Shown here: piece after piece, positions 49,999 to 63,325 of the stretch
How the letters are laid out: each line of letters starts with the position of its first letter
How positions within the stretch are numbered: position 1 is the stretch's first letter
Origin: Bryopsis sp. KO-2023
Taxonomy: Eukaryota; Chlorophyta; Ulvophyceae; Bryopsidales; Bryopsidaceae
Assembly: GCA_030272585.1 (NCBI GenBank)
Contig: BSYQ01000005.1
Coordinates: forward strand, 5,921,501 to 5,985,500
Direction: 5' to 3'
DNA: 64,000 nucleotides
Program-made: the position numbers and the translations under genes
The notes under the pieces: model-generated
Seen by the model: the letters and a program-made list of their open reading frames with translations, nothing else
Told to the model about the DNA's origin: nothing
The model's database searches: none

Positions 49999-52807
49999 AT
50001 GCCCTCGCCACCCCCCAAAGTGCACTCGGCGGTGCGCTGGCTGCGCAATAAGGACGAGGCTACCAAGCGAAAAGGAGCGCTGGGTTTGAGGGATCTAGCT
50101 ACTGACGTCAGGAACAAGGATAGAATATGTTCGAGCGGGGGTATGGAATTGCTGTTGGATCTTCTCGAAGGCCCCTGGACGGAGACAACGCTCGTGGTTG
50201 GGACGGAAGTGATTGCGCTGCTCGTCACCGAAAACGACGACGCTAGGGTGCGCAAAATTGCCCTTGCTTTCAATCTTTGTACTTGAACGGTGTTGGGCAG
50301 GTTCGCCGCGGAACATTGGTTAGTTTGGGCGCCCTCTTTGCCTTCGAGGGTTCGCGTTCTGGGGTGGGGGCGGATGGACGGGCGAGTTGGAGCCGTGGAG
50401 GGTGTGTGGTCAGCGTTTGACGTCTCCAAACATCCGCGGTGCAGAAGAGCGTTGCGGTGGTCCAGATTCAAAATGCGCAACGTGCAAAGCGCATTACATA
50501 ATCGCACAGTACATATATGGCGATCAACATCCCCTGTCGACACACACTGCGCCTCACCCAAAAGAGAGATCCCTTTGGAAGATTTTCGCCAGGAAATTAA
50601 ACAGACCAGAAAAGAAAAATAGCCAATTTCAACTTTCCCCATCCAATTTAAAATTTTAGAAATTCCATCTGTTCAGGGATTAGTCTGTGGAATTAACTCC
50701 CTTCAATTTTCGAATGGAATTGCAGGCCTTGTTCCGTGAACTTGGAGGGATCCAGGTGGTCATCCAATTGTTGCAGAGCGACAGAGGTGCCACGATTTTC
50801 CACAGGGCCCTTCTGGTTTTGAGAATATTGACGGATAAAGAAATCGATCGGTACATGATTTGGAAAGCAGCGGGTCTCAGCATTCTTATTGAACTGCTGA
50901 GGAATATCGATGGGGTTGACACAGAGGTATTGCACAGGGACCCCTCATGAAGCTGATGATTTTTCATTGATAAATTGTCACCGATCAATCATCGATCAAC
51001 TCAACCAAAGTATTCCAGCATCAGATAGGGTTGCCTATGATTCAAATTGAGAAAAATAGTGCCATAATCCAGTTCAGTTATTTCCAGTGATGATGGGAAT
51101 TAATTTCTGAAGCAAAAGGGATGATTGTACTGGAATTTCCAGATTATCGAGTTTGCGGCTGCAGCCTTGGGAAACATGGCAGCTGGATCACATGAAATAA
51201 AGGATGCTTTGCGTGAGGCGGATGCGATGCCACCACTCATTCGACTGCTAAGGGGGCCGCATAGCGCGGCGGCAGAATTAGCAGCTGTGGCTCTCAGAAA
51301 CATGTCACTTGGACACAGAATCAACAGGGAGTTACTGATGGTAGGATGGATTTATCTTTTTTTTTCCACCATTGGTTATGTTTTTTGAAACAAAAAGACA
51401 TGCAGAGATGCTTTTTCAATGCGAAGAGAGAGAGTCGCTGAAAAGGGAAAATTGAATCTCATCTTTCCAAATGTATTGTTTTATTGTTTTATATGCATGA
51501 AACAGAATGTTAACATTTAAAATGCTGGCGATCATCGCCTCTTATTTTTTCTTGTTTTGACTCGAACGATAAAATGAAGTTTTCAATGTTAAATTCATTT
51601 TTTCCAAAGATGGGGGATATTTCAGCAAGCGACAAATATAAGAATAACATCACCACACTTCACATGAAGTGTTTGATCGATGTATCGTACGATTTAGTAA
51701 CTGACTTTTCAATATTTTTTTCCCTTCTCCCTGTTTAATTCGAACAGACCTTGGACGGCTTGGAGCCTTTGTTAGATCTGCTCTCATTGGGTCAGGAGCG
51801 GTTAGAGTTTCCTCTGCATTGTAAAGCTAGATTTGCGGAGGAAAAGGGGTCGGCTAGGGGACGGTTAGAGCTCGATGGGATGTGCAACTTCAATCCTGTG
51901 ACTGGACATTTGAACATTGCTCTGCATGACGATAACACAGCACGGTGCTTCGGACCAGGGAAAACAGACTTGAGGTATGCACTATTGCGATTGCTTGCTG
52001 ACTTTTGCATTTTTTGCCATAAATCCATAAATCAGTACTTCAATTGAAATTTGCGGGTCTTACAACCATTTCAGAATAAATTTGTCTGAGAAAAAACAAA
52101 AAAAAACAGTTTCTTTGTTCTCTCCAGTACAGAAACGCGAAATCTAATTTGCAGATAAACCACATACACTGGTTTCTTTGAGAACATCACTGGGAACTGA
52201 ATTGAATTCAAATTTGATGGTATGGCGAATGGGGTTTCTTTTCTGATGTCATGTAATGCATCGGTGTTTGTTGTTCTCTGTTGCAGCGACAAAAATGTGC
52301 TCGTTTTTACTCTCTTGCGACGTTTGACCATCACGGAGCCTGAAAACCAAACTCTGGAAATATGCTTTACAGCAAAGGGTAGTGAGGTGTGTTGTGCTGC
52401 TTTCATTGCTTTTCTCTGGGACAAAAAATACCTCTCTTTTCCCTTCTTTTTGAAGACTTTTTGAGAACAAAACTCTCCATTACATGGCAAACTCGCATCA
52501 TTAACAAATTGACTGATCGATAGCACCAGTCTTGACACATCGTACAAAAAAAACAGACTTATTTGTGTGTTTTTTTCTTCTTGAGGAAGAAAATTAGGGG
52601 GCGTCCCAGTGATACTACTGATTTTTTTAAAACATGTTTTTTGTGCGTCTGTGTGTGTGTTTTTTGGGGAATGTCTTGGCAGGGGGCGAAATGCCTGTCG
52701 GCTCGTCGCTCTTCCACCCGGCATCGTACCCGGTATCTCCAGAACGTGCTCATTTCACCTTGCTCCGCATCCGAGGTAAAAGCCTCGCTGATGCGGATGC
52801 TCACTAA
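49999..52807 (+). CDS. Armadillo-repeat protein
   Basis: Six exons (49999-50247, 50726-50926, 51143-51340, 51748-51974, 52287-52378, 52683-52807) join in frame to give 363 aa. Helical ARM-type repeats: AVRWLRNKDEATKRKGALGL, GGMELLLDLLEGPW, LGGIQVVIQLLQSDRG with HRALLVLRILTD, AAGLSILIELLRNIDG, IIEFAAAALGNMAAGSHEIK, DAMPPLIRLLRGPHSAAAEL with AAVALRNMS, and LDGLEPLLDLLSLG. The last 120 residues leave the repeat pattern (FNPVTGHLNIALHDDNTARC and FTLLRRLTITEPENQT) and could be a beta-rich domain. No signal or membrane segment. Partner unknown. The start follows a purine-rich leader; an alternative frame through the last exon to 52994 exists but breaks the phase with exon 5. Confidence 0.8.
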
Positions 52808-55800
52808 GTTGCACCTTCAGAGCGAATTCAACATGGTCCCCGGACAGCAGAATCAACAGCAACAGAAACCAGCCTTGATGACCAGTTCTTCACACACCAA
52901 GAAAATAATGCACTCATCGAGCCCACAATACACCCTACCTGGGCCCAACACTTCTTCTAGACGGAGAGCACAGGCTCTGGCTGGTTATCTTTAATTTGGG
53001 GGGTGGGGTGGGGGGGTTGACCTGATTTTAAAAATGGGCGGTTGGTTGGGATGTAATGTTGGCATAAAGAAAACAAAAGGGGAAAAAAAAAAGGAAAGGG
53101 ATGGGGACCATATAGTTGGGGGGTTGATGTCGTGTGTAAAGAGAAAAAGAAAAGAGAGAGAGAGCGAATGTTGTTTCAGGGAAAGAAGTATAGGATGATT
53201 TTGTACAATTAGTTTCAACTGTCAAGCTGGCAGGATTTGATGGAGGTAAACTTCGAAGTCTCAAAATAGCAGCTTTGTGGAGAGGATTTTTGTTTTGTTT
53301 GCCGCATTTTCGAAAACGGAAAGAAGAAAAAAACAAAAAAAAGGTGGACAGGGGGAAAAAAGAAAACAACACAAAAATGAAGTATGGCGAAAGGAAAAAA
53401 AATGGAGTAAAGAGGAAAAATGAAAAAGGAAGAAAGAAAGAAAGAAACACACAGCAGACAAATATTTCAAAAGGGCATGCGAAAGACTTATTTTTCCACG
53501 CAAGGAAGGGCAAACAAGGAACAAAAAATGATAAAAAAAAGAAAAAAAAAAAGGAAGAAGGAAATCATGGATACACCTTTTTACCCAGGAAAAGAAAAAG
53601 AGAAAGATAAAAGAGAGACTTTGCTTTCTCGTTTTTTAATTTTTTTTCTGGGGTGTTTTTCTCGTTCTTTTTTTTTATAGATATTAAAAGATATTTTCTT
53701 TTTCGTTCTCTTTTTTTTTTTTTTTTAATTTCAGGATGTTTCATTAGTATTTTGATATCTGTTATGATGCATTTCACTTTTTCTCTCGAGTGTGGGAAAA
53801 ATATATACACATTTGGCACATGGTGATTACGCCGGAAAATCTGGAGAACTTGTTGACCTTAGAAAAAGAAGAAAAAAGAAAAAAAAAACACGCAAGAGAA
53901 AAGAGGCAAGCAAAAAAAAAGGGGGTAGGAGGGTAGACGGAGGGAAAAAAAATATACATATACCCAAGAGTTGGAGCACCGCAATTTTCCAGTCATGGTA
54001 TGGGACAAAATATTGTCGGTCGTTTTTCTCTCTCTCTTTCTTTTTTTTTTTTTTTCATTTTCCGGAGTTTTGCAGTGGTGAAAGAGTATATATATATTTC
54101 GATGTCGGTTATTTTCTGTGACAATCACAGAATATGGGAGGAAACAAAAGAAAAGAAACACTTTGACTTTCTTGGACAGACTGGTTGGGGGTTGGGGGGG
54201 GTGTATGGGGAGAGTTTTGACAATATGGGTCGATCCGTTGGCATATATTACATGTATATATCAATATATCTCTGCATGGCTTTTGCATGCATATATATGT
54301 ATTTCATGTATAGTGATTGTTGTATGTACGGGCTCTCTCTTGTTCGTTCGTTTGTTTGTTTGTTTGTTCTTTTTTTTTTTTTACTCGAGAAAAAAAAAGA
54401 AAATATGCTCCGAGGGTTGGACCAAACATGGAAGGCTCATATTTGACTCAAAGACCATCTTTTTTTACAATAGTTATGCCACATGTGCCAGGATTTTTTT
54501 TGGGGGGGAGCATTTTAGTCGAAAAATTCAACCTTCAACAAGATTGGGTGCAAAAAAGTGGGGTTCAAAAACTTTTAAAGAAAGGAAGAGTATTTATCAA
54601 CATGGCAATGAATTTGCTCTTTTTTTGGAACCTTTTCCACACCATCAATCGCCGAGAAATTTATTTTTGGGGGTGAGAAACGAGGCCGGTTTTCTTGTTT
54701 TCTTTTTGTATTTTTCTTTTTGCTGGCTGCCCTTTTTTTTCCCTCCATACAACCTAAGCTAGCTATTCGATTTGTGTTGGGAGATGACTAATCACTGCTC
54801 TGCTGTTTCCTCATTGGACCTGCTTGTTAAGTTGACATTATTATTTTTTGGTTGTGCTTCGACTGCCATGGATATTTTGATAAAAAGCTCCAAAAATTAT
54901 AAACTGATGTCTTTTTTTTTCTTCATGATGTTTTCTTTATTTTTCGAAGCCGTGTGCCTTTTTCTTTATTAATGACACATACATATATCTTTTCAGGTTT
55001 TTTTTTTCTTTTTTTTATATTTTGGGGGGGAGAGGGGGGGTGAATATTTTGTTGAAAGGGAAAGAGACAACAACAAGTTGAGGATGATTTCATAACCACT
55101 CTAAACAAAAAGGATTTGGGTTCGGTTTGATGTTGTTGTTTTTTGGAAATTTTTTTCTATTCTAAGAAAGGGAATGGGAACCGAAAAAAAAAAGGTCAGA
55201 AAGGAAAAATCTGGTGCTATGGGAAAAATGGGGATGAATGCCTTATCATGAACAAGCCCTTTTTTTTTTTTTTTTGGATTCGAGGTAATAGAGAAAATGG
55301 AAGGAAAAAAAAAGAAGGAATCTTGCTGATTCATTGTGATTGCATCAGTTTGGACAAAAAAGAGTAGCACTCAACTATCATATATATGTGATGTGATGTG
55401 ATATTGTCAAGTTGGAAATTTTTGGTTGGGAGTGATGTGATTGATGGTGAGAAAAAGTATTGGTAAAATGAGGGAAGGATGGTGGCTATTATTGCATACA
55501 ACTCTATAAAAAAATTACACATATATATAAAAAAATTACATATACTTGCATATAATGAGAAAATGTGGATATAAAGATCTCAGGATGTGAAAAAAAAAAA
55601 AATTGGAACAGGGGAGGGCAATGCTTTTTTTTTTTGGTTTTTTGCAAAGCAAGCCATATTAGCTTTGTTGGACATTCACGGTTGCTTTTTTTTTCTTTTG
55701 CGTGTATGACGTTGCAAAAAATGAGGGAAGGGGGGAAAAAAACAAGGGTGATAAATTTGTCATTGATACTTGCTGAAAAGAAAATAATGATGATGGTGCT

Positions 55801-58112
55801 ATGAGAATGTGCCACGTGTGAAAAGCGTTTGCTTGTTTTTTGATTTTTTTTTCCCTTATATTTATTATGTTTTCTTTCTTCTTTTTTTTTCCTTTCTTTT
55901 GTTTTGCCCCTTTCGTTTTCGCATGTGATTTGCCCCCCTTTGTCTGCCTGTGTGTTTTTTGTGTTTTTTTTTGTCATTTTCTGTTTACAGGTGAATAATA
56001 GATTCAACAGAAAAAAGAGAAAAAAAAAGAAAAGGAAAAAAATAGGGTTGAAAAAAGTTACGAGCTTGAATGTGTCATTTAAGGGGAGGGGTGAGATTTT
56101 ATATCCCCCAGTATAATTTCCCCCACCCCTTTTTTGGAGAAAAGAAAAAAGAAATTGGACGGATGTGTGCATACATATATGTATACATTGTGCCATTTTT
56201 GTTAATATCTTTTTTTCATGTTTCCATAAAAGAAAAACAAAACAAAATTGTGAGCGGGAAATAGGGATTTTCGGAAAGAATGAAGCTTGTGGCGCTACCC
56301 TTTGGTGTTTCGAATGTACATATAGATAAATAGGGATGTGCCATGTTCTTGGGGAAAAAAATCCTTTTTCATAGAATTGCCAAGTGGTAATAACAGAGAG
56401 AGACGTTGATGAAAGGAAAAGGATTTAAACATACATAATCATGGACGTCCATTTTTAACTGGGGCAAGTTTCAACTCGAGGGGGGAAAAAGCCAAAAGGA
56501 CATTCTAAACTCCAGGGGGAGGGGGTCATTGCTACATTTCATTCGGCAGGATTGATGGGCTCTGTTATGGGGCACCATTTGGGAAGGGGGGGTGGTTTGA
56601 GAAGTTCATACGGACACACCGAGATGATAAAGAACCAGAAAAAGAAACAAAGAAAGAAATAATTCCGGTGAAAAATAGACCTGGTTGACCAATTTTTTGT
56701 TGGCATTTTTTTTTCCTTGGAAGGGAAGAAAAATGCAGGCCAAAATACATGTAGATACATCTTTGTTTTGGCGGAGGGTATTGTCATTTTGTTGTGCAAC
56801 ATTGAGGAAGGAGGGAGGGGGGGAAATTCAAACAAAAGCCGGGAAAGAAAACGAAGAACTGTTACTGATTGTTGGAAGAACCATCAAGTGGTTGGTTTGT
56901 GGGGTTACTTGGAGTTGAGGTCGTCAGGGGGACATTCAAGACTCGGCGAAAAGTGGGGTTGTTGGATTCTGGCAAAATTCGACCTCGTGATGGACACCCT
57001 CATGTATGGTTCGGTTAGTGTGGGCCTTGCTACATTCCATCTGCTATATAACACGCAACCATTGGTTTGCATGAGGTGTGAAGGTGGGGGTGAGAGACAG
57101 CGGTACCAAGTACTGCTCTTGTATTCAACATCAGTTCGTCTTGAGTGTGGTGGTCTACATTGTTCTGCTTTGTTTTTCCCCAAGCCTTTTCAATGCCCCA
57201 GGATGTTATCCTCATAATGTACATCACTGGGTGGCAAGAACACCCCCGAGCTGTCAAAGCAATACATCGATTGTTTGCACTCCTGTTGCAGACATCTCAA
57301 CACACCCACATTCTCACACATCCACATCCAGAATCACATCACTGTCTTCTCAGGCTGTAGATGCGTCGAGAAATCTTATATTTCCACCCCCTGGTAGATT
57401 CACACACTAATGGTTCACCGGAAAACACACAAACGGACTTTTGAAATCTTGTTTTCCTCTCTTCACAAGCTTGCTCTTAACCATCCCACTCTCTGTGGGT
57501 TCCCTCCCCTAATCGTTTTGTTGGTGTGAGTTGGGGGAGCGCTTGCTGTCCTACCGGCACAGAGGTGCAAATACAGACATCATCCTGCTCAGTGCCGGAA
57601 TTGGGGCAAGGGCTGTCTTGATACCACAGGGTGCGAAACCCTGCCACCACCATCATGATTTCCGTCTGCCTGACGCTCAATTCTAATGATCTGATCCTTG
57701 TTTTCGTTTTTTGGGCTTGTTCACTTGTTGGTCTGTGTTCACTTTCTTTGGAGGAGAATGGAAACATACCCAATAGATTTGGATGTTCTTGTCTTTTTGA
57801 CTTGAAAATATGATTTAGTCAAGGAAAATGCGCATCCGCTCGCAGTCAGACCCCAGGAAACCAGGCATCACTGAAATCAATCCAATCAAAACCAATCTAC
57901 AGCATTGTCTAGAACACAGTGCCTTGAGAATCGTCCAGGCATCGATGGACCACCACCAAGATCCAGAAAGTCTGCCTTCCTTGCAAATTGAGCAATTGTT
58001 ACAGTTCTGAAATCCTTTAATATGAAGTTTGCCACAATAGCGAAATCTACCAACAGAAATATTGGGCAAAAAAGACCAAAAAAAATGAATTAGGGTTGCC
58101 ACTTGAACTCCT
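52808..58112. other. Long gene-free region rich in homopolymer tracts
   Basis: About 5.3 kb between the ends of the armadillo gene (+) and valyl-tRNA synthetase (-). It holds many A and T runs of 8-17 bases, (TTTG)n at about 54345-54366, TATATA stretches and G-runs, strongest from 53000 to 56700. Long open frames here arise from these tracts and encode poly-Lys or poly-Phe, not proteins. No RNA gene or transposon was recognised. From about 56900 the composition returns to normal but I still see no exon. Confidence 0.6.
54345..54381. repeat. TTTG microsatellite followed by a poly-T run
   Basis: Five to six near-perfect units of gttt/tttg (cgtttgtttgtttgtttgtt) run directly into a T tract of about 13 bases. 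It is typical slippage-prone spacer sequence inside the homopolymer-rich region. Confidence 0.7.
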
Positions 58113-61100
58113 CTACCCCGATTTTTTTAGTTCCTCCATCGACGCTATGCATGAGTGGATGTGGTCCAATTCGGTTTTTTTGGTGGCAAGCCTGGCCCGA
58201 TCTTCCTCCTTGATATTTTCTGGAGTTTTTTCGACATAGGAAGGCAAAGCCATGTTTTTCTCCAGCTGCTTAATTTGCTTCTCCGCATCCTGCAATTTTT
58301 TGCCCAGTTTCTGAAGCTCTTTGTCAGGGTCGAGAACCCCCTTCAATTGCAAATGAACCGTGGTGGAAGCATCCAATATAGCAACGCTGCATCCGATCGG
58401 GGGGCTGCCATCCTCCAACACCGTCACTGTGGACGAATAACTGAGTTTAGCGATTTCTGCACATGCTGATTTCAAAACCTCCCTCAGGCGGGCGTCCTTG
58501 GAAGCGATGTACAACTCAGGATTCTGTTTGGTTGTGAGACTGTAGTCGGCCCGCATCTGTCTGGTCCTTGAAACGAGATTGTTGATGTAGGCCATGTCCG
58601 ACTCCAGCTCAGCAGAGATCCACTTTTCCTGCATAACCAAGTAGAGTTGAAGAACTAAGAAAACCTTCTATTCAAGCAAAAATGAAAATCTTTTGGCCGG
58701 GAATATTCCCCTCCTCACCATTTCCAAAAAAACAATCACCAGAAGGGGGGACCAAAAAAGAGTAAAATTTGTCAATGGAGCTCACAATCCAAGTTTGTCA
58801 AGATATCAAGCCACACTCCAAAAAGCCTCATTTTGATGCGTTTTGCTTCAATGGCCTACCTCCACAGTTGGGTATGGAGCAATGATAATGGAAGGGGTGT
58901 CCTTCTGATCCGCCCTCTTTGGTAGCCTTTGCCAGAGTTCCTCGCTGACAAAGGGCATGAAAGGCTGCAAGAGCCTGAGACCGTAGTCCAAGCAAATCCA
59001 TAAGGTTTCCTGGGTTTGCAGTTTTTTCAGGGCATTTTCAGGGCTGGAATCATCAAGGAGCATCACTGGCTTCACCAGCTCGATGAAAACATCACAGACA
59101 TTGTCCTGCACGCATGAAAATATATTACATCCTATATGCACACATAAAAATCCGCATGCAACCCATTCGAATTGAGCCTGAATGACGTCCAAGATATTGC
59201 ATGTTCTTACGGTGGTGTAGATTCCATCAAATTTGTTTAGAAAGCAAAGACGGCAAAAACGAAATAGGCAACTAAACCCATGCAACTTTGAGAAAAGAAG
59301 AAACTTCATCTGGGGGTTTCCAGAAAGACTGTTGTGCTGACCAAAGAAAAGGAATCACATAGTTCTGGAAATAGGGCACTATTTAGTTGTCTGATGCAAC
59401 CCTACCTGCCAGAACGCATAAATTGCCTGGGTAGCTAGACCGAGTTCGTAAGCGGTCAAATGAGCGATGCCATTCTTGATAGTGTTGCTCAGTCTGCTCA
59501 ATATCCATCTACAGGGCATGGGGAAAGAAGGGAAGTCCAAATCGAGCGAAGGCACAAAATCCTCAGGAAGATTGATCATCGCAAACTTGATCGCATTCCA
59601 GAGCTTGTTGCACCAATGTCTATATGCCACCACCCTCTTGATGTCCAAGTTGATGTCCCCAGATTGAGATGTGTACGACACGAGGGCAAACCTCAGAGCA
59701 TCCGTCCCACACTCGGCAATTCCTGAGGGGTAATCAGCCTTTTGACCAGCTTTCGCTTTCTCGATTTCTTTTGCATCGATGTTGCCACCCATCAGGGTTT
59801 CATGCAAACCTTCCAGAGAGATCCCTTCGATCACATGGACGGGGTCGATCACATTACCCAGAGATTTGGACATTTTCCGGCCATGTGCATCCCTGACCAT
59901 CGAATGCAAGTAGACCTGCTTGAACGGAACCTGCCCAGTGAGCTTCATTCCCATCATCACCATTCGAGCAACCCAGAAAAAGAGGATATCATGACCGGTT
60001 TCCAGCAGGGATGTTGGGTAGAACTTCTTCAGATCCTCGGTCGAGTCTGGCCAGGAGAACACCGAGAATGGGAAAAGCCCTGACGAAAACCACGTGTCCA
60101 ACACATCATCATCTTGCTCCAGTTTGAAGGCCTTTCCAGGGAATTTTGCTTTTGCCCTTGTCTCCGCTTCCTCCTTGCTGCGCCCCACAATCCATCGGTC
60201 CAGTTTTTCAGATTGGAGTCCAGGCAAACCGGAATCCCCTTCACCCTCTCCGTCGAATATCACGTAATATGCTGGAATTCGATGACCCCACCACAACTGC
60301 CTCGAAACACACCAATCCCTGATGTTCTCCAACCACCTGAACCAGGTTGCCTCGTACTCCTTCGGTATGATTTCCAATCGACTATCCCGGACAGCCTCAC
60401 ACGCATCAGCCCCCATTTGCTGGCAATTCACCCACCACTGGGGTTTCAGTATCGGTTCGATCACATCTTTACTCCTGGAGCACAGCCCCAATCGCATGGG
60501 GTTATCCTCCACCCCCCTGAAAAGCCCTTTCTCCTTCAGAAAATCCACGACTGTCACTCGAGCCTCGAAACGATGCTGGCCTTCAAACTGACTTCCGTTG
60601 CTGTTGACCATTCCATCATCGTCAAAAACACTGATGAAACCCAAATTGTGCCGCTTGCCTGTTTGATAATCATTCGGGTCATGGGCTGGGGTGATTTTGA
60701 CAGCACCAGTTCCGAAATCCATCTCGACCAGGACTGCATCAGTAATGATTGGGATTTTCCGGCCGTTTACGGGGTGAACAACGAACTTGCCATGAAGGTG
60801 CTTGTACCTGAGTTTGCATCAAAATTCATGTCAGAGTGTTGTTTTCCACCAACACTTGAACGCAACCTGTTTTTGGGGGATAAAATTTGGCCTCGTTTTA
60901 CCTGGGATCATCTGGATGGACAGCCACAGCTGTATCTCCAAGCATCGTTTCAGGCCTTGTCGTCGCAACAACGATTTCCCCACCCCCCTCCTCCAATGGA
61001 TAAGCAAACGAGGTCAATACCCCAAACTCCACCAAGCTCTTGAAGCCGGGCACCGTAATCATCGTTCGCTTGGGGATATCGATGTAGTCAACCTCTATGT

Positions 61101-63325
61101 CTGACAGAGCAGTCCGCAGCTTGCAACACCAGTTGACTAATCGGTTGTCCCGATAGACCAAATCATCGTCGTACAGTCGAACGAAGGCTTCTTTCACAGC
61201 TTTCGACAGAACATCATCCATTGTGAACCTCTCCCTACTCCAATCTGCTGAGGAACCGATTCTCATCAACTGTACAATGCACACACATATACATTGGGAT
61301 CTCAACATCAAGCCAAAACACCCGCATAAACCACATTACTGATGTTTGGTTTTCCCCCCAATACACACACTACTTTTTTTCACAAACTCACCTGATCATG
61401 AATCTGGCCTTTGTAATTGTCGACCCATTTGTACACTTCCTCCAAAAATCCCTCCCTTCCGAGATCGTGCCGAGTGATCCCTTTCTCTCTATGGATCTTT
61501 TTTTCAACGACAGTTTGAGTAGCAATCCCAGCATGGTCGGTCCCAGGCACCCACAGCGTGTTATAGCCAGACATCCTCCTCCACCGCACCACCGCATCTT
61601 CAACAGCATTGGTCAAAGCGTGGCCAATGTGCAAGGCCCCAGTGACGTTCGGAGGGGGAATGACGATTACAAATGGAGGCTTTGTGCTGTTGGGATCTGG
61701 TTTGAAAAAGCCACTCTGTTCCCACCAATCATACCAGCCAGCTTCCACAGCTGCTGGACAGTACCTGCACACATTTAGAAAATACAGTGAAAATTAGTTA
61801 TTACTGGCCAGTGTCTATCCAAGGTTCGGCCACAGCTACAACAGAGCCTACAGGGAACTGGCCAATATGAGTTTTTATGCGTCTCATTCTGTGCTATGCT
61901 GTGGAAACCTTTGAAGTTTTTCCCTTGCTTGTATAGTGAAAAACATCATCAATGATCACTGCACAAAAACATCGAGGGTTCATGGAATGTTCTTTTTTCT
62001 GAAATCACCCCCTACCCTTTCGGCATTTCCATTTTGGTGTCTTTCTTTTCACCCTTAGGAGTAGCCCTGGCCAAAGCGATGATTCTGGCTTCCTCCGCTG
62101 CCTCGGCTTTTCTCTTGGCTTCCGCCTCAGCTTTCGCCTGAGCTTTCTTGGAGTTGGGCTGGGCAGTTGGAAACTTATCACCTTTTGCTTTCGCCTTCGC
62201 TTTTTTGGCCTCCTTGGCAGCTAATTTAGCTTGTTTCTTGGCTTTCTTTTCGGGGTCCTCCTCACCCGCTGGTTGTGCCTGCTGCTGCTGCTGTTGAGGC
62301 TCTCCGTTTCCAGCCTTCTTTTTTTTCTTTTCTTTCTTGGAAGCCACCTAGACAACAAACGAAGGAAACCCCTTGTCAAACTGTAATGTGTCAACTTTCA
62401 ATTTCGTCACCAGATTCCAGTTATTGTGGTCGACAGTTCAGAAGCCATTCATTTCTTCTCACTCAATTTTTTTCACCACAAAGTGTGGCTCTTGGGAAGC
62501 CTCTCATGACAAATTGATTCAATTTTTCGAGGCTTCATTGTGGACCTGAGTTTCAATTGCAAACTAATTTGCTACCATGTCAGACTTTTGTCAACAAGAT
62601 GCATGTTGTATTTTTACTCATAGGTGAATGGCTTTAGCTTGGGAAATGCACTAGAAAAAAAAGAGTGATATGCTTTTCATGAGAAGGGGGGGGGGGGGAA
62701 TAGCGGTTCTTACCTTTGGAGGTGTCCATCCGCTGGCTTTGGAACTGAGTCTCATTTCGCCCAAAACTTTCACGAAACTTGGCAGCGCGCAGCAAGTACT
62801 GAGCCAACGGACGATATTGCCGAAAGGCTGTCGGTCTTGTTCTCCCAATACGCTGTCGAAAAGGGGCGAAAGGCATCCAATCAAAACAATGTCAGCGAGA
62901 GTTATCCGCTCGCTGACGAGATACGTCTTATCCGACAGGCATCTTTCCAAACTGTCCAGGTGCGACAAGATTTGCGCCTTCGACGCCGCTCGGCTCGCGT
63001 CGTCGTATTGAGCAGACTGACAGAACGGTTCCACCCAGTTTCTCGCCCAAACATCCAAAGAACTAGCAACATCAATCCATTGGTCGACTTGGCTCGCCAG
63101 CAAAGCGTCTAGATCTCCATAGATTCCGTTCGAAGCCCCGGTCTGGCACAAAAACTTGACAATGGCCGGAGTGCTTTTCACTTTAAAACCGTCTGGAGTG
63201 GTTAACACAGCGTCCTTCAAGTCCGGATCTGGCGGCTGAATAGAGAGCTCACACCCGACGGTTTCGGACAAGATAAGAACCACGGGCTGAGAAAAGTGGC
63301 CGACAGGGGCCAGAAACTGGGACAT
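58113..63325 (-). CDS. Cytosolic valyl-tRNA synthetase with N-terminal GST-like domain
   Basis: Charges tRNA-Val with valine. Seven exons (63325-62714, 62347-62016, 61764-61392, 61269-60902, 60807-59406, 59105-58860, 58628-58113) give 1282 aa with all phases correct; human VARS1 is 1264. Residues 1-204 form a GST-like fold: thioredoxin-like part ([17 protein letters not shown]) and an all-helical part with the N-cap motif [13 protein letters not shown] Lys/Ala/Gln-rich linker (about 205-310) follows. The class I synthetase core has [12 protein letters not shown] (HIGH), [17 protein letters not shown], the editing domain [20 protein letters not shown] and [31 protein letters not shown] and [12 protein letters not shown] (KMSKS). 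The C-terminus has the tRNA-binding helical domain and a Val-arm coiled coil ([20 protein letters not shown]). No transit peptide, so cytosolic. In animals this GST domain docks to the EF1B complex. Confidence 0.96.

Noticed and set aside
52808-52994. Alternative Gln/Ser-rich C-terminus for the armadillo protein in another frame
   Set aside because: It needs a different phase from exon 5; the in-phase frame stops at 52807.
53275-56264. Many open frames with poly-Lys, poly-Phe or hydrophobic stretches
   Set aside because: They come from homopolymer tracts in non-coding DNA and lack conserved motifs.
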